Part shown: in pieces, positions 21,301-28,300 of the stretch
How positions within the stretch are numbered: position 1 is the first letter of the stretch
Layout: each line of letters begins with the position of its first letter
NCBI GenBank assembly: GCA_910579275.1
Contig: CAJTTO010000011.1
Location: 1 to 64,000, forward strand
Length of the DNA: 64,000 bases
DNA from: an uncultured Lachnospiraceae bacterium
Lineage (GTDB): Bacteria; Bacillota; Clostridia; Lachnospirales; Lachnospiraceae
Direction: 5' to 3'
Position numbers and translations under genes: made by a program
The notes under the pieces: generated by a model
Seen by the model: the letters and a program-made list of their open reading frames with translations, nothing else
Told to the model about the DNA's origin: nothing
Database searches by the model: none

Positions 21301-21970
21301 ACCGTTAGAGCTGAATACTCAGGCCACTACCTACATTCCGGCCGGAGAGAATGCGCAGTATGAATTTGAGGCGCCGGAGGAAGGAACATATATTGTGATT
21401 GTGGAAGGAACCATTGGGGGCACCGCCCATCAGTATCTGTACCAGAACGGTACGGAGGAAGAAAAGGAATTTGTAAACAATCAGACATTTGATTTTGCCG
21501 CGGGTGACAGGATTACACTGCGCATTATGAATCAGAACACAGGAAAGGGAAGCAGACGCTGCAGTGTGCAGATGTTAAAAGTCACTGCCATGGATCTGAA
21601 TGCTCCCAAAGAGATTCTGTTTGAAACATATGGTGATGTATACTGCCTTGCCCTTCCGGCGGAAGCCGCAGGGGATTATACCATCAACGGTCAGGTTGAA
21701 GCGTTGAGCGGGGCGGATTTCTGGGTAAAGTGTCTCAATGGCAGTTCGTCATCCGGTACGAACATTTACCATGCGGTCAATAACCCGGATTACGGGAATA
21801 AGGATTTACCTGTTGTTCCCAAGGAAGCCGGTGAAACAATTTACATCAAAGTATGGTCATATTATGCTGCTTCGCACAGTCCGTCCGAGCCGTTGGACAG
21901 GCGCATTACAATAACAGTGACAATGACGCCGGCACCGGCACCGGAAGGCGGCGAGAGCCAGAATCCATAA
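6320..21970 (+). CDS. giant secreted repeat protein, paralogue A (5216 aa)
   Basis: A signal peptide (about residues 1-35) precedes an acidic, low-complexity segment. A long block to about residue 2330 contains mixed beta-sandwich domains. Two Big2-like Ig domains are discernible, at about 1513-1615 and about 2240-2330 (WKSSNTKVATV). The rest, about 2,890 residues, is an array of roughly 85-100-residue units with the pattern YxFTA...GxYxF...LxxGExxxF...V. These resemble bacterial pre-peptidase C-terminal (PPC) domains. A TPTD linker repeated five times interrupts the array near residue 3864. No catalytic domain, LPXTG, SLH or transmembrane tail is seen. Adhesin or matrix-scaffold roles are possible but unproven. 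The start follows AAGGAG at 6305-6310. It is paralogous to the next gene. Confidence 0.85.
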   Translation: MFRRKQFKRALSKHVLPAILSVAMAFQSMPATALASESQAVEEIALDENAEPDSVVDDASDAAQDDSAKTMDNEESTGNENESDAPVSDGQPQSEAASAQETEESAAGELLSDEETDAAETETTVEIAAEGETPTQTQTEEGATDAAADVARIVLDDKKADAYAQADNGFTRVLAEKGLCFVTEYAAESNISDFQQAAAGWIHVEVDGETVDALKDKLTYSWVKKAVAEGETDTQLVNAFPTDAGIYVLTVSMDLSDLHGLCEKVESDLTIFLTIEKADIEIVFDKTVAPGKTAGEYLNTVNESYIVRYKDKKYNVSRDILGIENTTLPMHLFVLDENGVRQPMDETERFGRDKDYVLEIGHIALTENAAANYKLFVEDAYRIEVGERRKTQVRFQRKDAGEDLIQIYTPEKVWTIDEVSEGLFADAATDASGAATTAGGAPAVYAQDKDGAYNTVLEGVVPEAKWYTRIYLNNGNDYTVDEKAGEIKDGSYVYKPMDSDPADAGEYFIIWSYAGDDGAYEKSHSEAVRFTVDPAPIVIKVDPESLTTADFRDGMDADAVTKALSAISYHVYPLVKNETTGAMEAGSAALETPAGFWGTSYSGSVTAEDKNKTQYYVPEFILERRITTITKKGETPAVADPKTVKWEEVKGALKVSVDDADELKTIALPFGVSASDLESAAFEFRVRFTGNKVLYDNNGDELQAAKNKLLITDVTTNSANRNYLADITTKTLEDTALPVPVEGMRTENVQIVTDGIVDAFKSDNKDVLDSGAADNVPQGTLENPAAKIYDKNALFMDRASYKQAKVHKMSADGGIGDALSVSPTDDALSYTWSYATLDKYEAYLEKWDEEQRQYKDFDAFNQSNSGMLGWTDAADGTFDTFKNAGLYRLTVTYNDPEYAYHSAEAEVFFKVVRQEVLIVPAERYAKAGESISAMKAGLGNVNKEDVTIYKLPHNSMDEFEALSDDAKAGCVLPTEEEIAEYEAENGHKPDMSLSGLTWQVMRKVKDAATGLDKEPAEWILSHDAVFSADFTYGLSAHWTGSINWLAEETYNQGGNYTTQDEKTYKLTGEDKHHESVSEIRFYDRQIYVEVDAQKVKALGHVYDGTSVDLKLAAQALRFYTDEALTEDSRLPSETIVNTDGGYDPAKINIYWIKGGKWYTNENAVYGGTYTLGLRFEGGELTAGAESAQDKNASVTYAQLSDNGRQICTDMTFTVSPRKITVTPKILQADILFAGQKADTILTQGIDAEGIVEKDQKFFGYAEIAAGDFGVYWDGKNDDGTDKESPVSIYRIDKRGGYPAFNGAASYIIQTDDREIKRPANEYLRFGRKYTVKLTNELASPLKESYDVTYGTAEVRIEKRGNADIQIVSSASTLSAKGIDYDFADGTYTIRPRGAVKFYDSKEPQTVIGRDGTEKLVETNIFGFRIYAPKEFMNDFGAAKTQFVYRNAVWNAGGYFRSTDEWNNTGYIDVVFPLTQEDTAKSFGITWEDGYTETFTLADLVLADDFTKAVAPKSMAFNGVASKMAVGERQQLNLKITKAQLGDVIRIRYRIQGGATKNEYISIDPETGAVTALKAGKTATTVEAYPVYKNAEGDFVPVRDSKGKEAKAASTKITVQEVTASTVKKTTVLDESVKLYFTVPDDGYRREIYVVDVTKGTEYESRKKWKPADFDRAVDDMKNGQWKAAGFAVRPVYSYAKNTDLDAKALAKEYDKKLKAHIQRIGGIEAGHEYVVYVRNVSAARTLDDGSVVALSAGGAVKSFKTTKPQVQDLELGFTVKTSDTDKKNTVTHPINPDGTIDTDAYTVELSAKKAQLNVYGLFSDRAGGNDAAEGHDVRRYSLVPTLKEEKAALKNYVMPKLAYTVYDSSMTAPFTPGLEQSKYAQISNKGVITLKGVDLNGRKTVYIYVRDNTQHEDDDNYDAQIELTITAAPASFAGKKAKMTVGQTIRLSDYLEYKDAKNKKIPAYRSCGVTITKEMIAAAKESGYEIKDAGSGSLVHDWEITAVAPNKAAFDLGVKDFDAAGSPMETTVKLTSTPIDGVKGLKVTYVDNQYITINFTHSANSNAADDGRVYDYALEVKDARGKVVDKIVLSKPNRVFDIDKANAKELKNALSWIQYSATDVDRNTGKIKINENSSYPVFNYYTGTKAKTKTFAYTFYSAKLVKLSSYTISVTPLYKNQKADKTATVKAKTLNLPASYKNVDLTGDLEHRLGGYPICVYNYQQYKDEPDKDNYGKSITETPYRFISGNVYTLTLGRYIVTTRDRGCDSLTWKSSNTKVATVKANTSSYYATFKALNPGTTTISLTSKVTKKVIARWRVTVYAVKDGSSYGGDYEPAWDGFYEKILALYDPDYEGRLEVLSEDVPLVIQNEDTGIETWVSFTAPNYGTYEFKFNNSYYTGAFYDNSDGRKIADMTGRLYLERSQKIYCRIKGNGTLTVTGSELVRLTKAHTKEMPLEVRAKSNVSFTAWEDNVYTFYLNGKKHIAERKMKAGETEIFSVTKDGSMYVTCREEVAAEELKLGSHPTSTVELDKDNQVRYISFTAGTAGVYTFTCKETDGVEVQFTTAAGEDPVRVEPDRTDNAGETVRCFRLAEGEKLVIAFQAVPEITEADKKFTVSVTVAGEAQRRKIEGASITIPKGTTEIVEYVVPSFTAEKAQFRFRVTGEDGTQIDKYFDRDYHVMNIQGARLTISNSSDVKAGDSIYIQVTAGAGSTDAKDAVLTVTQVPAEPLADKASVTVENDTEQWFTFAAVKDGHYAFGVTVAERAETDTTPLHSASLDICKELFGSSDVASNVTAEKILFLKTGEKLALNLKHDTVADIVKDDGTTQAVKSDATVSAKPVDIRRLALNEDKTVEPITAESREVRYYSFTAAVRADYTISWNAADAAKDNAKITLLTSVENQGNGSSVLGSYTKTMNAGEVCYIRVEAANAKSANPVGGTLRVTAANLSADALADGVSYPFALADKDGKGAEKIVKFTAVESGFYEIVTTVDENPVSGLPYAYPVIETADGSVAVPYDAIRLEKGETRYFTLSFSANGSEIKETKGTITIRSKTKQIEGDLTEVSVSEDIIEEYTYMIPESGRYVFKADYDEEKARVQWSYEDGRYLKKNEKVKVTVKGLCGDADASVKLYKPEKIDSSQLNVGINMMAVETGSTQYYELGAVEPSAYSFDISGIETGKAGIAMKYARNNENVWRTLSDGASVAIAKNEKITLRVTSASVKKDASCVLDVTANRELKLGENEIHLEAGASVRLTYHAYETGYYSFNMNHPGAQLVLKTDADATVGDSFYSIVKLNPKDAYNYTLSNNGDSALDLIVIMKAVEAAAIKPGKDSPAATDVSIAAGEWAHFALKTFKKGTYTIKIADTGTGKYLNVYLGNTNATDELKKVAEGVSLEKDLNGETLLRIQNGGLQETKVTVSVTMCEAQPLPEEPVTIGRNESMLVSFVAAEKNRYLVSKDNEQVTMTFVSKNDIPKTGEVKDYKEEVLEQGDKLVYRLSYEPTATDKNAEPAQTVNVKIAPVQPVIIEGESTTTTIAENDYRAVRYQFTAKEEGTYTFATEDAYHNKEVLTDIPIYDNMQTESFTRRGECYLKAGETIFIKMEYDAPGTYTLSYTMMKAATETGTITLDFANASEQQEVKFVAPRGGIYKITAAAIRGAFEVAGTIGSRQAFPTFNATNSKEMALLNKGDIVTVTVTSGMSTKTAVSLRIEEVSVADTLEPGKEISGLSDTAKDHYYEMRIKEKGLYAITAGGAPQTSYLCTRNGIRENETALSGTDYVELDVDDKIILKVAKTSSEKLYTLKVEKLDVVSLDGKNTEENPFTAGEVENTYYGFTTEKAFVRYTVPEDGAYYIAVQTVNDAAGYNGQVTETPTDTPTDTPTDTPTDTPTARAGSGETGIQSLEKGQTVTFTFTNSMPKDETVPDKAYKEAVFRFTLKKVSSASDNVLRADETKAGTLAADESVSYQFTAAEAGRYIIRFNGSNCTLSDSWKYGKRLEKDEAVTLTISNMSEKGGNYELTVTKLTPVALKSGTPVITRLNIGETALYEFTGADSAGAAYHIYTSKAGYQYMITDPDGVVQEEAYNADGHMEQMIAENNKLELVIVNDGVKNADVTVAIKKAEYIPVKCGEAVSGTLMMNEKAYYAFTSEDEYAAGTEYSVLLDNDKMEFCQLRVAEMGEDGKLQEPTPLDEFPVRLKKGDKLLMQIMGKMGQSGSFGFTVEKTEITYEPIELNETKTGVLGADEKAGYEFIVADEAEYSVFKEGSACTLVGTRTVTEPDGTVKEEVFSDWVVSGSNVYTWKKGDKIRFVIDSDGKYGLTVKKLVYEPLTLGTAVSKTLRVREQAYYQFTSQDAPETGAAETVYHVDATADYTVKKVTVNEDGTTTTTLISKASEYHLKQGQSLRFYVSNRTGRVSTFQLMIKKAAYTAMTLGKTVEGRLQSGTYARYQFTSQDEPAEGETTTKYNVYGNAQYTVKKVTKNEDGTVTAAAIANASEYDLEKGQSLQFTVSGSGSTTEGYDLTIVKCEERTLTVGSLTETGSLGKGQRVVYAFSYQGENPADYVVNYRQKEDITVTLKQNGSALAEAGQKITLSKGDKLTIAINAAEDVDNFAFSLSRFVPKTMTLGTATDLEKLSAGENADYKYTVDEDGSYVISMIESSSGVLSLNYEIIKADGTDTETGTVSEGVGKLEDLKKDDVVLFRVSAPETAETPVCSFRLLLQKAAEDATVTALPWSGTLKRGEVKQFRFTVPETEKEDTLGYFIFLSGSSDKLKYICSDTIVFSEPGFIETTADLELVVSNTSMYSEVECEIAVRKKELLGMGTYTGTLAPGEYKYFTFPGTVNGEEVNPYYFQKSGDNKCVMEKIGSDDKWVRYTTGMNSSQSPYVVRVRNNDTAKEATYTFTLKNAWRDEITGAFQKDYTLEKNETAYFEVTAPADKGLYVSISNRQLSWYSGATKGNVETRLDKGGVYGMAAGETRYFRVVNGYEDAGFTMNVTETLGKVPLELNTQATTYIPAGENAQYEFEAPEEGTYIVIVEGTIGGTAHQYLYQNGTEEEKEFVNNQTFDFAAGDRITLRIMNQNTGKGSRRCSVQMLKVTAMDLNAPKEILFETYGDVYCLALPAEAAGDYTINGQVEALSGADFWVKCLNGSSSSGTNIYHAVNNPDYGNKDLPVVPKEAGETIYIKVWSYYAASHSPSEPLDRRITITVTMTPAPAPEGGESQNP
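17911..17970 (+). repeat. 12-bp tandem repeat encoding TPTD
   Basis: Five consecutive 12-bp units encode ThrProThrAsp with synonymous changes, forming a flexible Pro/Thr linker inside the repeat array of giant protein A. The period keeps frame, so copy number could vary without frameshifting. Paralogue B has no equivalent linker. Confidence 0.85.
19266..19875 (+). repeat. adjacent near-duplicate units in giant gene A
   Basis: Two neighbouring repeats of about 100 codons each share a YYQFTSQD/RYQFTSQD opening, YTVKKVT.NEDGT in the middle and ASEY.L..GQSL near the end. They are much closer to each other than to other units of the array. This indicates a recent local duplication. Confidence 0.7.
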
Positions 21971-21983
21971 GAAAAATAAAAAT

Positions 21984-22029
21984 GAGCAGGAATCCGTTTG
22001 TCTTTGCAGGACAGATGGGTTCCTGCTTT
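21984..22029 (+). terminator. terminator-like hairpin after giant gene A
   Basis: AGCAGGAA at 21985-21992 pairs with TTCCTGCT at 22020-22027, followed by TTTG. The loop is long and the T-tract short, so it is a weak terminator candidate. It lies 14 nt after the stop codon. Confidence 0.5.
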
Positions 22030-22141
22030 GCGTTACAGGATATTCCTGCGGACGGCATATTACATCCGCTCGGTAAATAATTACCAAAACAAACATTTGA
22101 TAGATAACGAAATAGTATTTTGCACTTTTATTTTACAATAA

Positions 22142-22158
22142 ATTGTCAAAATGACAAT
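22142..22158. promoter_or_regulatory. 17-bp palindrome upstream of giant gene B
   Basis: ATTGTCAAAATGACAAT is a perfect 7-3-7 inverted repeat in the AT-rich gap between the two giant genes. It has the size of a dimeric repressor operator. No matching regulator is evident nearby. Confidence 0.35.
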
Positions 22159-22217
22159 GAGAATTTATTTTCTAGCTAGTTACAAAACGGAAAATAAAAA
22201 GTAGAATGATACCATGT

Positions 22218-22312
22218 CACTGGTATGCAGGTGCAGTTTTTCATCATGCCGTGTCTGTCGAACCCATTAACTCCAAAGACAGATACCATGTGCCTCCGCC
22301 TGCATTCCGGTG
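22218..22312 (+). ncRNA. long structured leader before giant gene B
   Basis: CACTGGTATGCAGGTG (22218-22233) pairs with CGCCTGCATTCCGGTG (22297-22312) along 16 positions with one mismatch and two G-T pairs. Inside it GTGTCTGTC (22250-22258) pairs with GACAGATAC (22278-22286) with one mismatch. The element lies about 60 nt before the start codon, and a further small hairpin (AGAA...TTCT) follows at about 22326-22347. I recognise no riboswitch class. It may be a cis-regulatory RNA or an unrecognised short element. Confidence 0.4.
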
Positions 22313-22371
22313 ATATTTCAAAAAATGGGAGAAGTGCATTCTCCATCCAAAACAGAAAAGGGGGTCATTAA

Positions 22372-25300
22372 ATGTTTAAACGCAAACTGTTTAAACGTGC
22401 TTTATCAAAGCATGTGCTGCCGGTTATCCTGAGTGTTGCCATGGTATTCCAGTCAATGCCGGCGACAGCATCAGCGGCAGAGCAGACCACAGAAGCAGAG
22501 AGCACAACAGAGATTGCAGATACTGCGGACGAAGGGGCAGAACCGGCTGGCGGAGCAGAGGATTCTGACGCGGAGGGCGCACCTGCGCAGGAGTCCGTTC
22601 CCGCGGAAGATGTGCAACAGCCCGAAACGGGAGTAGCAGCGGAGACGGGGACACAGCCCGAGACAGAGACGCCGGCGGAAACGGAGACACCGCCCGCAGC
22701 CGCAGACATATTTGTGGAGCCGTCGGGTACGGAAGCACCTGACGAAACAGAGCATCAGGAAGAATCAACGGCAGCGGATTTGCAGGAAGCAGCAGGCGAG
22801 TCGGCAAAGCTTGAGACGGTTATTAAAATCGGGGACTTGTATCTGCCAAGTCCGTTCACACGCAGCCAGTCAGTGTCGGACAGCTATGCATTCACGACAA
22901 AGTATAGTGAACAGTCCGACTTTGGGGATGTAAAATCCTATGTGAAAAATGCGCTGACTGTCGAAGTGGACGGCGAGGAGAAACCGTTTCTGAAGGACGA
23001 CTTATACCTTGGCATGCAGTTTCAGTCCGGAACGGAGAAGGACGGAAAGGTCACATACGCAGATATGGACGGACTGCCCACACAAGCAGGCAAATACTGC
23101 CTGAAAATCTCTGTCAAGGCAGTGCCGGAGCTTTGCGGCGATGCGGAGGACAAAGTTGTCTATTTTGAGATTGAAAAGTATGCCTTAAAACTGAATCTCA
23201 ATAACCTGACAGAAAACATCAAGCCAGGTACGTCCATCGCCGACTTTAAAAAGGCGGTCACCGAAAATTATACCATTGAAAACGATTATGAAGGCAGACT
23301 GAAGTCCTTGACCAGTATTGCCGCCGCCGATATCAAGGTCTGGGAAGTGGATGCCGAAGGCAAGGTGTCCGAGACGGAGACAACGGATACTTCGTTCGGC
23401 AACGACAAGTCGTATGTGGCATCTGTCACCGTAAAGTTTAAGGACGAGGCAGTGACGGGCGCAAACTATACGATTGAGACAGAGAAGTACTATGTATTGA
23501 CCATAGGGCAGCTGGTACAGCCCAAGGTCAGCGTCGGTCTGAAGAAGCCTGTCGATGTCAGGACTTACGAGAGCGGGAAAAAGCTCGTTATTGACGACAT
23601 CATAAAGGCGTATGTTGACACAGGCAGCCTTGCTGTGACAAAGACTGAGAACGGCACGGAAGTCTCTGTTTTCGCGGGTGGCGCCAATGTGGGCGACATC
23701 GTAAAACCAGCGTGGTACACAAGGGAGCAGACAGAAGGAATCACAATGCCTGCACTCGATGAAACGACCCAGTTTGAGGCAGAGGGGTATCGTTACACGC
23801 TGTTTGAGGCAGAGCCCGAGGACGCGGGCGACTATTTTATCGTGTATGTTTACCCTGGGGAAACCGGAAAATACAAGAAGGCATACAGCAATGCAATTCA
23901 GGTATCGGTCGACCCGGCTCCGCTGATGATTGTTCCCGCGGAGGTTGAGCTCACTGCCGGAATGGACGCGGACGACGTGGAAAAGGCAATTGCAAAGACA
24001 GGGTATGCCTTGTATCATGTCAAAGCCGATGGCGGCAAGGGCAGCGAATACACGCCGGAAAGTGAAACCTTTTTTGGTCTATATTACGTTGACACGGAAG
24101 AAGCAGACAAAAACGAGGCGCAGCGCTATATGCCGGAATTGATGCTGCAGCAGCGGGTGGAGCTTGACAAAGACCAGCAGACAGAAACGGACAAATGGGG
24201 ATCGTGGGAAGCATACGACGGCAATAAGCTTACGAAAAGCGTGGACGGCAAGGCAGTCCAGTATCAGATCGTACCCACAGGAGATAAGGTAGTCCGCAAT
24301 GCGGCTGGTGAGATAGCCGAAAGGGCAGCGCTCACAGACACAACGACAAATGCGGCAGAGCGCAATTACACCATTGCGGCAAAGGAGGCATTTCCGATAA
24401 CGCTCAAGGAAGCCGCGCCGACCACGATTAAGACGGACGCCATTGTGAAGGCATTTAAGGACAAAGGCGGCAAAGGCGGCAATGGCGCCAGTGTCGATGA
24501 TGTGCTGTGGACTATCTATGACGAGGATTTGTTGTTCGCGTCGCGGGAGGAATACAAGCAGGCAGAAGTTGACGGCGCGGGTGTAAGTAAGGCAGACGAA
24601 AGCATTACTTACACATGGCAGGCAGCTTCCAAGGATGCATATGACAGATATATTACGACGGATCCGGCAGCGGATGAGGGAAAGGCAAAACAGGAAGCCA
24701 AGGAAGCCCTTCTGGAAAGCTTTGCGCCAGTGACAAACCAGACCTATGACGGTTACTTCGTGTCACCGCGCGACGCAGCCCTCTACCGTCTGCATATCGC
24801 GTACAAGGATGCGGAAAATAAGAACATGCCATCCGAGGCAGACGTATATTTCCAGATTAAGCCAAGGGCAGTCATCACTGTGGCTGACAGACAGTACGCG
24901 GCATATGGCGATGACATTCGATCGAATCAGACGGGGTATTATACGGCTCTGATATTGAATGAGGACAATGATGAGACAAAGCTGCAGGAGGCAATCCCCA
25001 TTCCGGTCAGCAATGACAGCATGGGTGCGAGAAGGATTGCAGAGCGTCTGGATAAGGTGAATAATACATGGGTGAGAGCCACAGAGCAGACGTTTATGAA
25101 GGATGAGTCCTACCGGATATCATATGTATTCGACGACAAGACCGGCGTCATGTTTGACGGTCTTCGATGGGAGAACTTTACCAACAGAAAAGCGTATGAT
25201 TATGAAAATCAGGCGTGGACATATTATGCCCTGCCGGGTGAGGTTACCTTCAACAGCAGTGAGCTTGAGATTACGGTAAGCGCAGATGCGCCTTCTTCGG

Positions 25301-28300
25301 CAGTATATAGTGCGGAGCCGGCATTCAATGAGGTTCCGGCAGGATTTGTCACAGTCAGGAATAAGGAGACAGGCGAGGATGTGGCGCTTCCGGTAAACAC
25401 AGATGCCGCAAACGCTGTTCTCTTATACTGGAAATGGCAGGAATGGACACCGAACGACGGCAATAACAAAGTCGCTTTTGACGATGCGGTGTACGGCGGT
25501 ACATATCGTCTCTATGCTTCCTTTGCGGGAGATGACAGCTACAGGGCAATCGCCGACGAGCCTGTCAAAAAGGCAGACGGCACGGATTACACGTTCAAAA
25601 TCAACAAGCGTGATATCAGCCTTGCACCGGTACTCAATGAGGATGTGAAAGCAGGCGACCTTGCAGGCGCGTTCATCAATGCAGGACAGATTGCATATGA
25701 CGGTGTGCTTGCCGCGGACGCGGAAGCATTCCGGTATGGCGCGTTGGGCAGCACGAGATATGACTGGGACAAGAAAGCGCCTGCATATTATGTCGGCTAT
25801 CGTGCGCTCGCATCCGGCGGAACAGGCTGGGAAACCATCGGCGGTGAGCAGGTACAGGTTTCTTACTGTGAGATGGGAAGCACAATTTACAGGGATAATC
25901 AGCAGGTAAACAAAACATCAGACTATCTGCGGGCTGAAAAAGAATATGCCGCAAGGCTTTCCGCGAATTTGGCATTCCCGTACAATGTCTCATACAATGT
26001 GACATGGAAGTCCGCGGTAAAGAAGATTACCGAACGCGGAACAGCGCAAATATATCCGACAGCGTTCCTTACGAAATCCGAAGATGGCGAGGACGTCAGC
26101 GTCGATGTGCACTGGACAAAGGACGAGAACGGAACATATGTGATTACACCACGCGAGGGAATTCCGTTCGCATACAAGGGGTATTACGATAATCTCTGGG
26201 CAGACGGCAAAAGTCTCCCGATGGATAAAAACTATATTGCCATCCGGATTCGGGTGCCTCGCGAATTTTTAGGAAATACATCCGGAGCGGATTTTGACAA
26301 GAACAAAAAACAGTTTCTTTATGAAAGCAGCATCAAGGCGGCAAACGGTTATGTATTGTCCGAACCGGAGCTGGGATATGACATCAAACAGCGTTATGGA
26401 TATCTGGATGTACTGTTTCCGGCTGCCTTAAACAGCGACGGCAAGGCAGGCGTTCCGGATGCGGAGGGTAAGGTGACAACCGCGCCGCAGTTCCATATCA
26501 CATGGGAATCAGGCTACACGGAGACATTCCGGCTCGACTTGGAGAACGCACAGCTGGAATCCAACCTCAGAAATGCAGTTTCACCGAAGTCACTCGCATT
26601 CAACGGCGTCCAGACAAAGATGGCAGTCGGCGAGGAGCAGCAGCTTGACGTCAAAATGACAAAGCAGCAGCTCGGTGACATCGTAAGGATAAATTACAGA
26701 CTTGCAGACGAAAACCAGAAGGATATCGTCAGTCTGGATCCTGAGACAGGACGCGTAACTGCGCTCAAGGCAGTGAAGACAGCAGTCAACATTGAGGCGT
26801 ATCCGGTGCGCCTTGCCGAGGACGGAAAGACGTATGAGCCGATACCGCAGGGCAAGGGCGTCGTGAAACCGGCAAAGACGAAGATTACCGTCACAGAAGT
26901 GACCGCTCCGGCAGTCAAAGGTGTGCAGGTTATCGACAACGCGTCCGCGCGCGTATCGTACTCCGTTCCCGACAATGGTTACCGCAGGGAAATCTATGTC
27001 GTGGAGACGGACAAGGCAAGCGTAAAGACATGGACAGCACAGAAATTTGATGATACAATCGCTGACATGAAGAACGGACAGTGGGAGGGCATTTTTGCCA
27101 CTGCGCCAATTTATGTCGCAAACGAGAAAGAGTACAACACAGGCAATGGCTGGGTACCGGATGATTACAGGTACTATGATACGGCAAAGAAGCTTTTCAG
27201 CTGCACGATTGAAGGCTTAGCGACTGCCGGCGGCACATATGTTGTATATGTGCGAAATGTCAGCGCGGAGCGCATGCTGGCGGATGGCTCCCGGGTTGCA
27301 TTTTCCAAGGCGGGAAGCGTCAAGAATTTTGCGACAACGCTGGCAAAGGTACAGGATATTGTGCCGAAGTTCAACGTGACGGATGTCGAGAATGACAGTA
27401 AAAATCCCGTAAAGTATTATGACGTTGATGACGAGGGGTATATCGTTCCTTCCAACACCATGAAGTATGTTGACAAGACAGTGACATTAAATATTGATAT
27501 ACCGGACACGCAGATACCGATTTATCTGGCGGATCTTTTTTCGAAGTCAGCACAGGTTTCCGCAGACGGGTGGTTCCACGAGAAACCGGCAAACCAGTCC
27601 GCAGATGCAGGCGATTACATCAAGAGCGAACTGCCGCTGAAGAAGTCCAACAAGGATATGCTCAAGCAGTATGTGGAGCCAAAGGTGACATATGCCGTGA
27701 CAGATACAGACAGATGTCCCGATTTTGTGAACAATAAATGGGTAACGACAAACCAGTCCAAGTTTGCGTCCATCAGCGGCAGCGGCAAGATTTCCTTCAA
27801 GGGAGTTGACGTGAACGGCGTCGCGGCCGTATATGTATGGGCGCTGGCAGACAATGGAGTGGCAAACCGCTGCAAGCTTTATATTGTGGCAATGCCGGAC
27901 AACGTAACAGGCAAAAAGGCCAAGATGAAAGTCGGCGACCAGCTGCGCCTTGCAACACTTCTTGATTACAAGGCAGGCAAGACCAAGGTTCCGGGCTACC
28001 GTTCTGTCGATATCGAGATTACCAGCGCGCTTGCGGATATCGAAAAAGCAGGATTCGAACTGCGCATGGCGAATAAGAACGAGGTCATAAACGGCGAAAA
28101 ATGCGTGGCAGGCGAGTGGATTATCACGGCAAAGGCACCGGCAAATAATTTCCAATTGAAGCTCAAAGACTGGAGCATTGTGGCTGAGGACGCGCAGGAT
28201 GCGCAGGAGACGACAGTAACCTTGTCAGCGGCACAGCTTGATCCGATAAAGAGTTTAAAGGCAGTGTATGTTGATGACAAGCATATCACGCTGAACTTTG

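Noticed and set aside
21900..21970. Sortase or SLH anchor at the end of giant protein A
   Set aside because: The tail is a short Pro/Gly-rich segment without LPXTG, hydrophobic helix or SLH repeats; the same is true of the other giant proteins here.
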